A stretch of DNA of 64,000 nt from Aquimarina megaterium XH134 (GTDB taxonomy: Bacteria > Bacteroidota > Bacteroidia > Flavobacteriales > Flavobacteriaceae): positions 372,001-436,000 of the forward strand of contig NZ_JACB01000003.1 of assembly GCF_000520975.1 (NCBI RefSeq), written 5' to 3'. Positions 54,286-63,818 of this stretch are shown one piece after another. Under the pieces are notes generated by a model. It was given only the letters and a program-made list of their open reading frames with translations. It was not told the origin of the DNA and searched no databases. How positions within the stretch are numbered: position 1 is the stretch's first letter; the number at the start of each line of letters is the position of its first letter. The position numbers and the translations under genes were made by a program.

Positions 54286-56193
54286 ATGAGAACACACGTA
54301 TTTAACTTTGTTTATTCTTTCATACTACTACTAATATTTAGTACGGTCACCACAGCTCAAGAGCAAATTCCCAGTGACAGTATCCTAGGAAACTGGGATG
54401 GTAATATCGTTATTAATGAAAATAAATCAATTGGTATTATCTGGCGTTTCGAAAAATCAGATCAAGGTAAACTAATTGGTTTTATGGGACCAGCTTCTAA
54501 AGGAGTTGCAACATTACCAATGCAGCATATTGTTATTACCGATACAACACTCGGTTTTGAAATACATTCTGAAGGAAGCTATTCTGGTCAAATTTCAGAA
54601 AAAGGAATTACAGGTATCTGGAGTTCTAAAAGTGGAAAACAACTTACTTTAAATATGACTCGGGAATTGACCGAGGAACAGATTAGGAAACGATTCAATA
54701 CAACCAAAACGGTTAAAAACTCAAATGATATCCATCAAAATATTAAACTCGGTAATGTAGAAGCTGTTAACATTTTTTTAGATAAAGGTAATGACATTAA
54801 TGAGAGGTATGATAAAGGATATACGTTGCTTTTGTATGCTATAAAAAACGATAGAACTCATAAGATCGCCAAGTATTTATTGAATCGTGGTGCGAACCCA
54901 AATTTAGTTTCTGATGGTATTACACCATTAATGTATGCGGTAGCATATAGAAACTATACAATTATTAATGAACTCATCGATCATAAAGCAGAAATCAATT
55001 ATGTGAGCAGTAAAAAACAAACTGCACTGGCAATTGCCATTAAAAGCAGAGATAAAGAAGCGGTTAAAGTGCTACTAAATCATGGAGCAGATCCCAGTAT
55101 TAAAATCAATAATGAATACACAGCTATCGATTTAGCAAAAGAAGATAATATCAGAGACATTTTAGAAGTATTGAAAGTACCTTATAAAGAGCCTTCTGAT
55201 GGCCCTTACGTAACCGAATCTGAAACAGAACGTATTGCTGTTTGGATAAGTGAAGGAAAAAAACACACCAAAAAAATCAGCAATAAAACTCCTCATGTTA
55301 TTGAATACAATGGGATGAAAGCAACTTTATGGGATAGTAATCCTGCCGAAGTAGAAAAACTAGAGTACAATGGTAAATTTAAAATTGCTGCTATTAGTGA
55401 TATTCATGGGCAATACGATGTATTTATACAATTATTACAACGTAATGGTATTATCGATAAGAATCAAAAATGGAACTTTGGTAATGGTCATGTTGTCGTT
55501 ACTGGGGATATTTTTGATCGAGGATCTCATGTGACCGAAGTACTATGGTTTTTGTATGACTTAGAAAAACAAGCAGAAAAAAGAGGAGGAAAACTACATG
55601 TATTATTAGGAAATCATGATGTAATGGTTCTTAATGGAAATTTACGCTCTGTGCATCCTAAATACAAGGACATTGCAAACATACTAGGTAAACCTTTAGC
55701 ATCTCTTTTTGCTAAAGGCAGTGTTCTGGGAGATTGGTTAAGAACACGACCTGTTTTGGTTAAAATAAATAATCTTCTATTTACCCATGGCGGATTTCAT
55801 CCGGATCTCGTATCAAAAGGGGTTTCAATCGATCAAATCAATAAAGAATTTAAACAACAGTTGGTAGTTAGTGAATTGCCCGAAGCACGTAATGATCTCG
55901 GCACTTTTCTACATAGAAATAATGGTCCTATCTATTATAGAGGGTATTTTCAGGGAGAACTGGCTACTACAAAACAAATTGATCAATTACTACAACATTT
56001 TGCGGTAACACATATCATTGTTGGCCATACTACACATAGACAGATTGAAACACGTTACCAGGGAAAAGTAATTGTGATTGATGCAAATATGAAAAGTGGA
56101 AAAATGGGTGAAATTCTATTGTGGCAATCTGGTGAATTTACTCGTGGAACCCTTTCTGGTGAAAAACTCCCTATGATATCTGAAGAAAATTAA
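54286..56193 (+). CDS. Secreted ankyrin-repeat protein with PPP-type metallophosphoesterase domain
   Basis: A protein of about 635 residues. The ATG at 54286 gives a good signal peptide (FILLLIFSTVTTA before QEQ); an ATG at 54238 would add 16 residues. After a beta-rich N-domain come about four ankyrin repeats (residues about 140-300, YTLLLYAIKND, TPLMYAVAYRNYTIINELID, TALAIAIKSRDKEAVKVLLN). The phosphoesterase domain has the PPP-type metal motifs SDIHGQ, GDIFDRG, LLGNHD, FTHGGFH and VGHTTH. It would act outside the cytoplasm. It is 63 bases before the module D ABC ATPase on the same strand. The substrate is unknown. Confidence 0.87.
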   Translation: MRTHVFNFVYSFILLLIFSTVTTAQEQIPSDSILGNWDGNIVINENKSIGIIWRFEKSDQGKLIGFMGPASKGVATLPMQHIVITDTTLGFEIHSEGSYSGQISEKGITGIWSSKSGKQLTLNMTRELTEEQIRKRFNTTKTVKNSNDIHQNIKLGNVEAVNIFLDKGNDINERYDKGYTLLLYAIKNDRTHKIAKYLLNRGANPNLVSDGITPLMYAVAYRNYTIINELIDHKAEINYVSSKKQTALAIAIKSRDKEAVKVLLNHGADPSIKINNEYTAIDLAKEDNIRDILEVLKVPYKEPSDGPYVTESETERIAVWISEGKKHTKKISNKTPHVIEYNGMKATLWDSNPAEVEKLEYNGKFKIAAISDIHGQYDVFIQLLQRNGIIDKNQKWNFGNGHVVVTGDIFDRGSHVTEVLWFLYDLEKQAEKRGGKLHVLLGNHDVMVLNGNLRSVHPKYKDIANILGKPLASLFAKGSVLGDWLRTRPVLVKINNLLFTHGGFHPDLVSKGVSIDQINKEFKQQLVVSELPEARNDLGTFLHRNNGPIYYRGYFQGELATTKQIDQLLQHFAVTHIIVGHTTHRQIETRYQGKVIVIDANMKSGKMGEILLWQSGEFTRGTLSGEKLPMISEEN

Positions 56194-56256
56194 TAGCTAA
56201 AAATAACATAGCACTGTATATCTCATTTAACAACTTCAATCAAAAAACGAACAATT

Positions 56257-57156
56257 ATGGAATTAGTCATAAAAAACTTAACAAAGACATATAAAAACGG
56301 AGTAAAAGCCATTAACAACCTAAGCCTCGAAATAGGTACGGGAATGTTTGGATTATTAGGACCTAATGGTGCAGGGAAATCTACACTAATGCGAACTATT
56401 GCCACACTTCAGGAAGCAGATGAAGGTACAATCACTTTTGGGGATTTGGACGTATTAACTCAAAAAAATGAATTGAGAAAAGTATTAGGGTATTTACCAC
56501 AAGAGTTTGGAGTATATCCTAAGGTATCTGCAGAAGTATTACTGAATCATTTGGCGGTACTTAAAGGATTGATAAATACTAAGGAAAGAAGAGAAGTGGT
56601 TAAGGCACTTTTATATAAAACGAATTTGTACGAACATAGAAAGAAGAATATGGGTGGTTTCTCTGGAGGAATGAAACAACGTTTTGGTATTGCGCAAGCA
56701 TTACTTTCTAATCCAAAACTTATCATCGTAGATGAACCTACTGCTGGTCTTGACCCTGCAGAAAGAAACCGATTCTATAATTTACTAAGTGAGTTAGGCG
56801 AAAATACGGTTGTCATCCTTTCTACTCATATCGTTGATGATGTTAAAGAATTGTGTACAGATATGGCTATTGTTAATCGGGGAGAGGTGCTTCTGAAAGG
56901 AAATCCTGTACATGCTATCGAGCAATTAAAAGGCAGGGTATATAAAAAGATAATTGAGAAAAATGAATTAGAGAGTTACAAACAGCATCATGTGGTAATT
57001 GCAGAAAAATTCTTGTTAGGTAAACCCATCATTCATGTCCTTAGTGATAACGATCCGAGAGATGGATTTATACCTATTCAAGCAGATTTAGAAGATGTGT
57101 ATTTCTCACAGATTTTTGGTGGAGATCAACATCAAAATGCATTACCATTATTATAA
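56257..57156 (+). CDS. ABC transporter ATP-binding protein (module D)
   Basis: A 299-residue nucleotide-binding subunit with Walker A GPNGAGKSTLMRTI, Q-loop LPQEFGVYPKV, signature FSGGMKQRFGIAQAL, Walker B LIIVDEPTAGLDPAE and STHIVDD. The N-terminus MELVIKNLTKTYKNG is nearly identical to the module C protein. It has the same C-terminal extension (KKIIEKNELESY, then QADLEDVYFSQIFG) as the two paralogues. It is followed after 45 bases by its permease/M1 partner. Confidence 0.94.
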   Translation: MELVIKNLTKTYKNGVKAINNLSLEIGTGMFGLLGPNGAGKSTLMRTIATLQEADEGTITFGDLDVLTQKNELRKVLGYLPQEFGVYPKVSAEVLLNHLAVLKGLINTKERREVVKALLYKTNLYEHRKKNMGGFSGGMKQRFGIAQALLSNPKLIIVDEPTAGLDPAERNRFYNLLSELGENTVVILSTHIVDDVKELCTDMAIVNRGEVLLKGNPVHAIEQLKGRVYKKIIEKNELESYKQHHVVIAEKFLLGKPIIHVLSDNDPRDGFIPIQADLEDVYFSQIFGGDQHQNALPLL

Positions 57157-57201
57157 AAACAGATCTAATATTTTTCATTTCAATCTAATTTCAATAACAT
57201 T

Positions 57202-60200
57202 ATGTGGTACGAAATACTAAAATTCGAAATAAAGTACAGAGCCAAACGCCCTGATACCTATATATACTTTGCGATTGTGTTTTTATTTTCAATTGTAGCG
57301 GCGGATGTTCTTATGGATAAGAATTCTAGCTCCTTAGGTACAAACTCTCCTCTGGATATAGCAAGAATAATGGCAATTGTCTCAGCTTTTTTTACAATGA
57401 TCACTTCTATGATTATGGGAGTAGCTGCTTTAAGAGATTTTGATCATAATATGGAGTCTCTGATGTTTATAAATCCAATCAAAAAACGAGATTATCTAAT
57501 CGGGCGTTTTATTGGGTCATTTATTATATTATTATGTATTTTCAGTGGCTTGCTTTTTGGACTTATGCTAGGTCAATTTATGCCATGGCGAGACGCAGAT
57601 ATTATGTTACCTTTTAATTTCTGGCATTACTTACAACCCTTCTTATATCTGGTTATACCTAATATATTCTTTTGCGGGGCAGTTTTCTATGTTGGAGGCG
57701 CTTTAAGTCGAAAATTAATGGTTGTGTATATTCAGGGGGTATTTTTGTTAATGGCGTATATCGTAACGCTTACATTATTACAAAACCCAGATCATCGTTT
57801 TTTTGCAGCTCTTCTCGACCCATTTTCTTTTCAAACTATTAGTATAGTAACTCAATTCTGGACCAAAGCAGAAAAAAGTACATTAATGCTTCCTGTAGAA
57901 GGAGTACTGTTATATAACAGGTTGTTATGGATAGCAATAGGGATAATTACTTTGGCAATAGGATATTATAAGTTTAATTTCAATTTGATTAGAGGTAAAG
58001 CTTCAAAAAAGAAATTAATTGCTATTTCTGAGGAAGAAAATAAAACTATTGTAAGCAATACGAATAGTCTGGTTCCAAAGGCTGACCTATACTTTGGTAC
58101 CAAAGCCAGTATATTTCAATTTTGGAAGCACGTTTTATTTAATTTTAAATCAATTCTCAAAGAAACTTCTTTCTGGGCCATTGTTTTATGTGGGGTGAGT
58201 ATAATATTTATCAATTCTATTAATTTAGGAACCTCTTATGGTGTTAATAGTTATCCTGCCACATATATCATAGTAGAAGAACTTCAGGAACTATCGATAT
58301 ATTTCTTCTTAATGATTCTTTTATTTTATTCTGGAGAACTTGTCTGGAAAGAGAGGGACACGAAATTAAGTGGTATTTATGATGCTATCCCAATGTCTGA
58401 TTTTATCAATTTGGCTGGTAAATTTATTGGACTTATGCTCATATATGTAGTGTTAATGGTAACTCTAATACTTTCAGGTATTGTTTTTCAAACTCTTAGT
58501 GGGTATTACAACTATGAATTGGATGTATATTTTATAGGATTTTTTATTGAAATTTTCCCTTTTCTTATTCTTTTAACATTTGTTTCCTTTTTCTTCCAGG
58601 TGCTAACAAACCATAAATTCCTAGGACATATTATGGTTGTTATCTTCTTCTTTGTTGCTTTTATTTTATTAGAAGTATTAGAATTAGATCATGGATTATA
58701 CACTTTTGGTGCGGGTGATTTAGGAACATATTCAGATATGAATGGTTACGGACATTATCTATGGCCCTATATAAGTTTCAAAATATATTGGATATTATTT
58801 TCTATTATTCTGTTTATTGTTGCTGTCATCTTTTCGGTGCGGGGAACAGAAACACAAATGAAAAAACGTTGGAAACTAAGTAAACAACGATTGACAAAAC
58901 CTTTGATAAAGCTAGGAACCGTTACTATTTTAATCTTTATCTTATTAGGAAGTTACATTTTTTATAATACTAATATTCTTAATGAATATTCATTTCCGAA
59001 GGAAGAGAACATGTATAGAGTAAATTATGAGAAAAAACTTAAGCATTTTGAGTATTTGCCACAACCAAAAATTGTAGATGTAAACCTAAAAGTAGATCTT
59101 TTTCCATCTGATAGAGATTATACGGCAGAAGGGTATTATGTATTGACTAATACTCATGATACAGCTATTAATGAGGTTCATATTCAAAAACTACCAAATT
59201 ATCAGGTAGCAATCGAATATATCAAATTTGAAAAAGGAGCTACCATAAATAATGATAATGAAGAGTATAGTTATTATATCTATACATTAAATGAACCTCT
59301 GAAACCTGGAGATTCTCTTAAAATGGAGTTTAAACAAACATTTACCACAAATGGTTTTGTTGAGAAATCAGGCACAAGAATCATTTATAACGGAACATTT
59401 TTCGACAATTTTCATTTTCCAACATTGGGATACAATAGAAGCCATGAATTACGTGATGATGATGAGCGTAAGAAACATGGCTTGAAACCCAGAGATAGAA
59501 GAGCCAAAATAGATGATCCATATGCAATTAAAGAAGGGTTGTCTAAAGGTGATGGAGAAGAAATTAATTTTGAAATAGTTATAGGTACTGATAATGATCA
59601 AATCGCTATTGCTCCCGGGTATTTACAGAAAAAATGGAAAGAAAATAATCGTAGTTATTTTCATTATAAAATGGATAAACCCATGTCTAATTTTTATTCT
59701 ATTGTTTCTGCCAGGTACGAAGTATTAAAAGATAAGTGGATGCCTACTCATGATAGTTTGGGTAATGCCGTTGATCTTGAAATTTATTATCACAAAGGAC
59801 ATGAGTATAATTTGAAAAGAATGATGAAAGGAATGAAAATGTCTTTTGATTATTTTAGTGAGCATTTCGGACCATATCAATATAAGCAAATGCGAATATT
59901 AGAGTTTCCTCGTTATCAGACCTTTGCCCAATCTTTTCCAAACACAGTACCTTTTTCTGAAGGGATCGGATTCTTGTTGAAGATTGACGATAAAGATGAT
60001 GTAGATATGGCTTTTTATGTAACTGCACACGAACTGGCACACCAATGGTGGGGCCACCAGGTAAATCCTGCATCTGTGCAAGGAAAATCAATGATATCTG
60101 AAGCTTTGGCACAATATTCTGCCATTATGGTACTAAAAGAGGCTTATCCCGAAGAGAAAGTAAGGCGATTTATTCGAACACAAATGAACCGCTATCTAAT

Positions 60201-60834
60201 CGGAAGGGCAGGAGAGCAAATAAGTGAAACGCCTTTGTCGTTAGTAGAATCTGGGCAAGAATATATTCATTATGGTAAAGGATTGGTTAATCTATATGCA
60301 TTGCAGGATTATATCGGAGAAGATAGAGTAAATCTCGCCTTAAGAAATTTTATTAGAGATTGGAACAGCTACGATGGCCTATTAAAAACAAAGACAGAAA
60401 GATATCCAACTACAAGAGATTTACTTCGTTATTTTAGAGAAGTCACACCAGATAATCTACAATATATTATTGTTGATTTATTCGAAACAGTGACACTATA
60501 TGAAAATAAAACAACCATGGGAGTATATGAAGAGCTTTCAAAAAATGAATATGAAGTAAACTTAACAGTAGATGTTACAAAATACCGTATTGATAATAAG
60601 GGAATAGAAAAATCTATATCGACACAAGATTGGATTGATATTGGTATCTATGGAGAAGGATCTGATGGAAAAGAAGAGTTGATCTATTTAGAGAAACACA
60701 AAATTACAGACCAGATAACACAATTAGAGATTCTTGTAAATAAAAAACCTGTCAAAGCAGGTATTGACCCGTTGAGTAAACTAATCGACAGAAAAATTGA
60801 AAACAATCTACAAATGCTTACAAAGGCGAAGTAA
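57202..60834 (+). CDS. ABC transporter permease fused to M1-family aminopeptidase-like domain (module D)
   Basis: A 1210-residue fusion. ABC-2-type membrane halves fill about the first 600 residues; an M1-like extracytoplasmic region follows. Zinc-site residues are H943, E944, H947 (HELAHQWWGH) and E967, again with 19 residues between. The tyrosine motif is HYGKGLVNLY. The GxMEN position reads QSFPNTVPFSE. It is closest to the module C protein (same HExxH residue number). It ends 94 bases before the convergent M57 protease gene, with a bidirectional terminator between. Confidence 0.9.
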   Translation: MWYEILKFEIKYRAKRPDTYIYFAIVFLFSIVAADVLMDKNSSSLGTNSPLDIARIMAIVSAFFTMITSMIMGVAALRDFDHNMESLMFINPIKKRDYLIGRFIGSFIILLCIFSGLLFGLMLGQFMPWRDADIMLPFNFWHYLQPFLYLVIPNIFFCGAVFYVGGALSRKLMVVYIQGVFLLMAYIVTLTLLQNPDHRFFAALLDPFSFQTISIVTQFWTKAEKSTLMLPVEGVLLYNRLLWIAIGIITLAIGYYKFNFNLIRGKASKKKLIAISEEENKTIVSNTNSLVPKADLYFGTKASIFQFWKHVLFNFKSILKETSFWAIVLCGVSIIFINSINLGTSYGVNSYPATYIIVEELQELSIYFFLMILLFYSGELVWKERDTKLSGIYDAIPMSDFINLAGKFIGLMLIYVVLMVTLILSGIVFQTLSGYYNYELDVYFIGFFIEIFPFLILLTFVSFFFQVLTNHKFLGHIMVVIFFFVAFILLEVLELDHGLYTFGAGDLGTYSDMNGYGHYLWPYISFKIYWILFSIILFIVAVIFSVRGTETQMKKRWKLSKQRLTKPLIKLGTVTILIFILLGSYIFYNTNILNEYSFPKEENMYRVNYEKKLKHFEYLPQPKIVDVNLKVDLFPSDRDYTAEGYYVLTNTHDTAINEVHIQKLPNYQVAIEYIKFEKGATINNDNEEYSYYIYTLNEPLKPGDSLKMEFKQTFTTNGFVEKSGTRIIYNGTFFDNFHFPTLGYNRSHELRDDDERKKHGLKPRDRRAKIDDPYAIKEGLSKGDGEEINFEIVIGTDNDQIAIAPGYLQKKWKENNRSYFHYKMDKPMSNFYSIVSARYEVLKDKWMPTHDSLGNAVDLEIYYHKGHEYNLKRMMKGMKMSFDYFSEHFGPYQYKQMRILEFPRYQTFAQSFPNTVPFSEGIGFLLKIDDKDDVDMAFYVTAHELAHQWWGHQVNPASVQGKSMISEALAQYSAIMVLKEAYPEEKVRRFIRTQMNRYLIGRAGEQISETPLSLVESGQEYIHYGKGLVNLYALQDYIGEDRVNLALRNFIRDWNSYDGLLKTKTERYPTTRDLLRYFREVTPDNLQYIIVDLFETVTLYENKTTMGVYEELSKNEYEVNLTVDVTKYRIDNKGIEKSISTQDWIDIGIYGEGSDGKEELIYLEKHKITDQITQLEILVNKKPVKAGIDPLSKLIDRKIENNLQMLTKAK

Positions 60835-60869
60835 AATAACAAGATCGTTTGATTATAAAAACAATTAAA

Positions 60870-60902
60870 TTAACCTCTGCAGTATCTAACTGTAGAGGTT
60901 AA
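60870..60902. terminator. Bidirectional terminator between module D and M57 protease gene
   Basis: A 14-bp stem (60870-60883 with 60889-60902, one G-T pair) and a five-base loop, between two converging genes. A CTTTCTT tail lies on the plus side, and a TTTAATTGTTTTT tail when read on the minus strand. It can serve both transcripts. Confidence 0.8.
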
Positions 60903-60928
60903 CTTTCTTAGAATTTCAGATTAATAAA

Positions 60929-62011
60929 TTAAAATCCGATTCCACCACCGCCATTACACTGTATTGCAGTAACATATATTGTTGCATAACTACTACCATA
61001 TTGATTGGTAGTTTTGAGTGTAATCGTATAATTACCGGCTTGATTAGCAATCATAGTTATTATGTGTCCCGGGCTAACATTGGTATCTACATAAAGATTG
61101 GGTGAATTAGAAGTGAGTTCATAAGTATCTGCTCCTGGGGATACAGGTAGCATATATGGATCTTGCTGAACAAAAACATTTGTACATATTGTTGGATCAG
61201 GAAATCTGGTATATGCTTTTGGTAATCCTACCCAGGCAACTGGATATAAGTATTCTATAGCAGTGATATCACCAGTACTAAAATTGTTTATAGTACAGGC
61301 TTGTCCTCCATTCATTACAGATTGTGCATCTGTTCCTGGTGTTCCCGGGATCAAACTTCCAAAAGCCTGATTGGTGTGAGTAATACCCAGATTATGCCCT
61401 AATTCATGTTGTACATTAGAGATTCTCATATTTTGGGTTATAGGTCCACCACAAAAGACATTAGATGCAAAATCAGGATTTATCCATATTCTTACCCCCG
61501 GCAAGCCGTTAGCTGTAGGAAATTCTCCTCTTCCAAAAACATTGTTAGCCAAAGTAACACTAGGATCTTGAGAATCATACATAATTCGAATGTGTGCATT
61601 AGCTGTAGATGCTGTAATATTTAAATTGAGGCTAGAATTAAGAGCATTCCAACGATTAATAGCAGCTGTAGATGCATTTCTCCAAGCCAAATTCATTCCC
61701 GGATTTATATATACATTAATATTACTAATCGTTACAGAGTTAGGATGTCGTCTTTGTTTAGTTACAGGGTCTATTGATGGAGAATGGTATTTTTTGTTTT
61801 TGTAAAAAACAATATCTCCATCAACCAAATAATAGCTCCCTTGATCTTCAATAACGTTTTCTGAAAACCCTAAGTTAACTATGGTTTTAAAGACAGAATC
61901 GTTTCCATTTTCTACCAAATTTTCGTTGTCTGGTAAGCTATCTTTTGAACATCCAAAGAGAAGGATGAAAAGGTAGCTTAAAATTAATAGGTTTTTTAAT
62001 GAGTTTTTCAT
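60929..62011 (-). CDS. M57-type (HEIGH) metalloprotease lipoprotein
   Basis: A 360-residue predicted lipoprotein with acceptor cysteine 21 (ILLFGCSKD). The metzincin zinc motif is HELGHNLGITH at residues 202-212 (H202, E203, H206, H212). The preceding stretch (AINRWNALNSSLNLNI, then HIRIMYDS) and the SVMNGGQACTINNFSTGD Met-turn match the Peptidase M57 family. The last 80 residues form a PKD/Ig-like beta domain (PGHIITMIANQAGNYTITLK). It probably acts at the cell surface or in the periplasm. It is divergent from the patatin-like gene. Confidence 0.9.
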   Translation of the reverse strand: MKNSLKNLLILSYLFILLFGCSKDSLPDNENLVENGNDSVFKTIVNLGFSENVIEDQGSYYLVDGDIVFYKNKKYHSPSIDPVTKQRRHPNSVTISNINVYINPGMNLAWRNASTAAINRWNALNSSLNLNITASTANAHIRIMYDSQDPSVTLANNVFGRGEFPTANGLPGVRIWINPDFASNVFCGGPITQNMRISNVQHELGHNLGITHTNQAFGSLIPGTPGTDAQSVMNGGQACTINNFSTGDITAIEYLYPVAWVGLPKAYTRFPDPTICTNVFVQQDPYMLPVSPGADTYELTSNSPNLYVDTNVSPGHIITMIANQAGNYTITLKTTNQYGSSYATIYVTAIQCNGGGGIGF

Positions 62012-62136
62012 TTTAAGAGTATTTTGGTTATGCCTTACTTTGTTTTTAGGAGTGTTCAGGTCAAATTATTCTCCTTTTTCATAAAAATACTTACTAATAT
62101 TTATTTTATTTCGATTAAGTATCCCAAATACTTTTA

Positions 62137-62180
62137 TACTTCTAAAAAAATAGGGGGATTTACCTCTTTTTTTAGAAGTA
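62137..62180. repeat. 14-bp perfect inverted repeat between divergent genes
   Basis: The left arm 62137-62150 (TACTTCTAAAAAAA) and right arm 62167-62180 are perfect complements, with a further AGG/CCT pairing inside the loop. It lies 84 bp before the patatin-like start and 125 bp before the M57 start. As both genes point away, an ordinary terminator is not expected here. Confidence 0.55.
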
Positions 62181-62264
62181 GATTTTTATTAAATTTAAAT
62201 ACTTCAATCGTCTTGTAATATCACCCTGATTTTATAGTAACAGCAATAAAAAGTAATTTCTAAA

Positions 62265-63818
62265 ATGAGTATACAAAAACAAATCATGGGGGGATTTTCT
62301 ACTACATCTAATATTTCCCTACATGATGAAGAAAATATAAAAAGAACAACTCGTTTTTTTACTACAGCAAATGAAATTTTAGAAAACGCAATCAATGACC
62401 CGCAACGCAAATTAAAGAATAAATTTACTGCTGATGGTCTTATAAAAAAAGAGCTCATATCTGATGCTACTGTTCATGATAATTATGCAGGAAAACCTAT
62501 AGAAAGACCAGTTGTCGATTTGGTTCAACAGGGTGGTGGAATGTATGGGATTGCATTATTAGGGTATACTTATATTATGGAAAAAATAGGTATTCGTTTT
62601 TATAGTCATGGAGGAACAAGTGCTGGAGCAATCAATGCTTTATTTTTGGCATCTATTCCTAATGCTATATATGACGAAGATTCAAAATTTCAATATAATG
62701 ATAAACCACATCAAGCTACTAAGTCTGAAATCCTTACACATATCATTGCAAATACAGATTTTAGTAAGTTCATGGAGAAAAATGGAATAATAGGGTGGTT
62801 ACAGCAAAAATTACTTAGAAACTACAAGTCTATTATTTTAAAACTTTTTTTAGGTGTTTTTTCTATTGGGTTTCTTGTAGGGATATATGGCCTTTTTGGT
62901 ATTGTTTTTAATATTGCAAACGGAGTCTCGGGAACAGAACTTCGACTTTTTGATTTTATAATAGGAACGCTAAATGTAGCTGCGCTTTTGCTATTTATTT
63001 ATATCCTTTTTGTAAAAATATTAGACAAGGATTTTGGTATTAACACTGGGGAAAGATTTTATAGTTGGGCAGAAAATCTTCTATTATCTATAGAAATAGA
63101 AACTAAAAATGATCTTACAAAAAGAATGGAACAGGTGCAATTGGTTAAAGCTAAAAAAGGTGATAAACCGCGATTAGTACTAATTACTTCTAATTTAACT
63201 CATAATCGTATTGTAAAATTTCCTGAGAGAGCAGATGATTACTGGACTACTCCTGGAAATATAAAACCTGCAGCATTTTTAAGAGCAACGATGTCGATTC
63301 CTTTTATTTATAAAAATTTTACTCCGGGTAAAAAGCACTACAAAAATGAAAAGAATGTAGAAAATTTAGTAAAACTTAATGCAAGGTTTGTAGATGGAGG
63401 GATGCTCTCTAATTTTCCTATTCGCGAATTTCATAGAAAAGACAATGTTGTGCCAAGATTTCCAACCTTTGGTGTTCTTCTTAGTGAGAGAATAGTGGGT
63501 GATCAAAAAGAAAATAAAGATCCAGCAAAAAACATAAAACCACTAGAAGATATTACTTTAATTGGATATGTCACATCTTTCATAAGTACATTCAGAAATT
63601 TTTATGATAATGATTTTCTATTTAATAATAGAGAAATCGAGAAAAGGGTAGTGACAGTAGATACAAAAGATCATAATTGGTTAGACTTTTGGATGGATGA
63701 TGTAGAAAAAGCAAAGCTATTTAATAAAGGTGTTGATGCTGCAATTAGGCAAATTGAACAATTTGACTGGAAAACCTATAAAGATATACGTGAAGAAAAA
63801 ATTAAAAACCTGAATTAA
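62265..63818 (+). CDS. Patatin-like phospholipase with internal membrane segments
   Basis: A 517-residue patatin-family hydrolase. The oxyanion-hole glycines are in QQGGGMYGIALLG. The nucleophile serine S119 is in GGTSAGAIN, and the catalytic aspartate D377 is in FVDGGMLSNFPI, so the dyad is complete. Between them lie two long hydrophobic helices (about residues 185-250, FLGVFSIGFLVGIYGLFG and NVAALLLFIYILFVKI), which would tether the enzyme to the membrane. The stop codon overlaps the next start by one base (TAATG), suggesting coupling. The lipid substrate is unknown. Confidence 0.9.
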   Translation: MSIQKQIMGGFSTTSNISLHDEENIKRTTRFFTTANEILENAINDPQRKLKNKFTADGLIKKELISDATVHDNYAGKPIERPVVDLVQQGGGMYGIALLGYTYIMEKIGIRFYSHGGTSAGAINALFLASIPNAIYDEDSKFQYNDKPHQATKSEILTHIIANTDFSKFMEKNGIIGWLQQKLLRNYKSIILKLFLGVFSIGFLVGIYGLFGIVFNIANGVSGTELRLFDFIIGTLNVAALLLFIYILFVKILDKDFGINTGERFYSWAENLLLSIEIETKNDLTKRMEQVQLVKAKKGDKPRLVLITSNLTHNRIVKFPERADDYWTTPGNIKPAAFLRATMSIPFIYKNFTPGKKHYKNEKNVENLVKLNARFVDGGMLSNFPIREFHRKDNVVPRFPTFGVLLSERIVGDQKENKDPAKNIKPLEDITLIGYVTSFISTFRNFYDNDFLFNNREIEKRVVTVDTKDHNWLDFWMDDVEKAKLFNKGVDAAIRQIEQFDWKTYKDIREEKIKNLN

